Part shown: piece after piece, positions 63,245-64,000 of the stretch
Layout of the letters: the number at the start of each line of letters is the position of its first letter
Position numbering within the stretch: the first letter of the stretch is position 1
Source: Contendibacter sp031732755
Lineage (GTDB): Bacteria > Pseudomonadota > Gammaproteobacteria > Competibacterales > Competibacteraceae
Reading direction: 5' to 3'
Length of the DNA stretch: 64,000 nt
Assembly: GCA_031732755.1 (NCBI GenBank)
Contig: JAVMKI010000057.1
Coordinates: 1-64,000 of the forward strand
The notes under the pieces: model-generated
Database searches by the model: none
What the model was told of the DNA's origin: nothing
Seen by the model: only the letters and a program-made list of their open reading frames with translations
Translations under genes and position numbers: made by a program

Positions 63245-64000
63245 TCAAGGTTTGGCGTCGTTTTCTTCCATGATGACGCGGAACCCGGTCATCGCATCGC
63301 GGTAATCGGGTTTGCGCGCCTGGCGTCTGGCTACCCGCAGATCGCCGGCGCCGTTGTTCCACGAACCGCCACGAATGCTCCGTTGACCTTCGTTGGGCCG
63401 CAAGGTCGAGCAACGTTGCTCGTCGCCACCATAGTCGGGATTGTAATCCGAGCAGGTCCATTCCCACACGTTGCCGGTCATGTCATACAGGCCCAGGGCA
63501 TTGGGCAGATAGCTTCCGACCGGCGCGGTGACCGCGTAACCGTCGTCCAGATTGCCGATGGAGGCGCCGGTGGGGTCGTTGCGGTCGGAGAAATTAGCCC
63601 GGCGAGGGTCAATATCGTTGCCCCAGGCGTACCGGGTTGTGGCGCCAGCCCGAGCGGCATATTCCCACTCAGCCTCGGTGGGTAGGCGGAAGCGCTGGCC
63701 GGAACCGGCTTCCCAGGATAGCCATTCGGCGAAGGCCTGCGCATCGTTCCAGTTGAGATTGACGGCGGGCTGGGCGTCGCCGTTCAAGGATCGCCCCTGA
63801 AAGGAGCCGCTGTTGTGGGTGGGTCGGAAGCGGCGGAATTGGCGGTTACTGATCTCGTCCTTACCCATCCAGAAGCCCTGGACGCAAACCTGGTGAGGGG
63901 CTTCGTCGCGGCTGCGATCCCGTTCGGTGGTGGGACTGCCCATGGTGAAACAGCCCCCTTCGACCCAGTTCAAATCAAGCCCGATAGCGTCCTCGGTTCG
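63245..64000 (-). CDS. Formylglycine-generating enzyme (SUMF1)-family protein, 5' end beyond window
   Basis: The frame is open from the window edge to a stop at 63245. It has the FGE-sulfatase domain: GGCFTMGS at the start, DEISNRQFRRF, the RLPTEAEWEYAARAG hallmark, YDMTGNVWEWTCSDY, RSIRGGSWNN and GFRVIMEE at the end. Some family members oxidise a sulfatase cysteine to formylglycine; many bacterial ones act in other pathways or bind effectors. The paired cysteines of true FGEs near the C-terminus are not evident, so catalytic activity is doubtful. The N-terminus, which could carry a signal or kinase domain, is not visible. Confidence 0.88.
   Translation of the reverse strand, partial: RTEDAIGLDLNWVEGGCFTMGSPTTERDRSRDEAPHQVCVQGFWMGKDEISNRQFRRFRPTHNSGSFQGRSLNGDAQPAVNLNWNDAQAFAEWLSWEAGSGQRFRLPTEAEWEYAARAGATTRYAWGNDIDPRRANFSDRNDPTGASIGNLDDGYAVTAPVGSYLPNALGLYDMTGNVWEWTCSDYNPDYGGDEQRCSTLRPNEGQRSIRGGSWNNGAGDLRVARRQARKPDYRDAMTGFRVIMEENDAKP

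Overview
The window is a high-GC (about 60% by eye) chromosomal segment of a gammaproteobacterium. Supporting signs are a RelA-type (p)ppGpp synthetase with the EFDD signature, the mnmA-hflD pair, RdgC, LptM, DUF484 and the block engB / cytochrome c4 / dsbA / EEP-nuclease. Storage metabolism is prominent: class I PHA synthase, two phasins and glycogen branching enzyme. With bacteriohemerythrins, NosL and a RegB/RegA redox pair this suggests a polymer-accumulating, facultatively anaerobic bacterium of the Competibacter kind. That placement is inference, not a database match. I found no rRNA, tRNA or CRISPR array.

Layout. 0-3 kb is an accessory edge: an IS200/IS605-like end breaking a 7TMR-DISM sensor gene, a TRIC channel, a CZB-domain protein, two copies of a 79-bp MITE-like repeat, and a decayed CoA-transferase/hydrolase. 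3-9 kb holds a gamma-carbonic anhydrase, a MoxR/DUF58/transglutaminase operon, dapF and DUF484. 9-15.5 kb holds engB, cytochrome c4, System II cytochrome c assembly (ResB + CcsA), dsbA and an EEP hydrolase. 15.5-19.5 kb holds two tandem bacteriohemerythrins, phaC and phaP, with a decayed partial copy of phaC left by a segmental duplication. 19.6-26.6 kb holds pepN, a glutamate/aspartate ABC transporter and nosL. 26.8-28.6 kb is the RegA/RegB-like pair. 28.8-33.5 kb is a pair of unrecognised secreted proteins, one with a ten-repeat propeller.

33.5-38.5 kb holds a GNAT-nitrilase fusion, a CoA-binding protein, lysA, lptM, a carboxylesterase and a Uma2-type protein. 38.5-45.4 kb has an orphan ClpV/TssH ATPase followed by two paralogous TPR-methyltransferases, an acyl carrier protein and a YheT-like hydrolase. 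45.4-50.6 kb holds a SnoaL-like protein, an acetyl-CoA hydrolase/transferase and glgB. 51-58.3 kb holds a haem-motif lipoprotein, relA (with an apparent frameshift), hflD, mnmA, a second phasin, rdgC and a coiled-coil membrane protein. 58.4-63.2 kb is a complete branched-chain amino acid ABC transporter (livJHMGF). The window ends inside a formylglycine-generating-enzyme-like gene.

The best candidates for new biology are the structured 79-bp repeat, the secreted two-gene cassette, the isolated ClpV/TPR-methyltransferase/ACP locus, the hemerythrin-phaC duplication and the relA frameshift.
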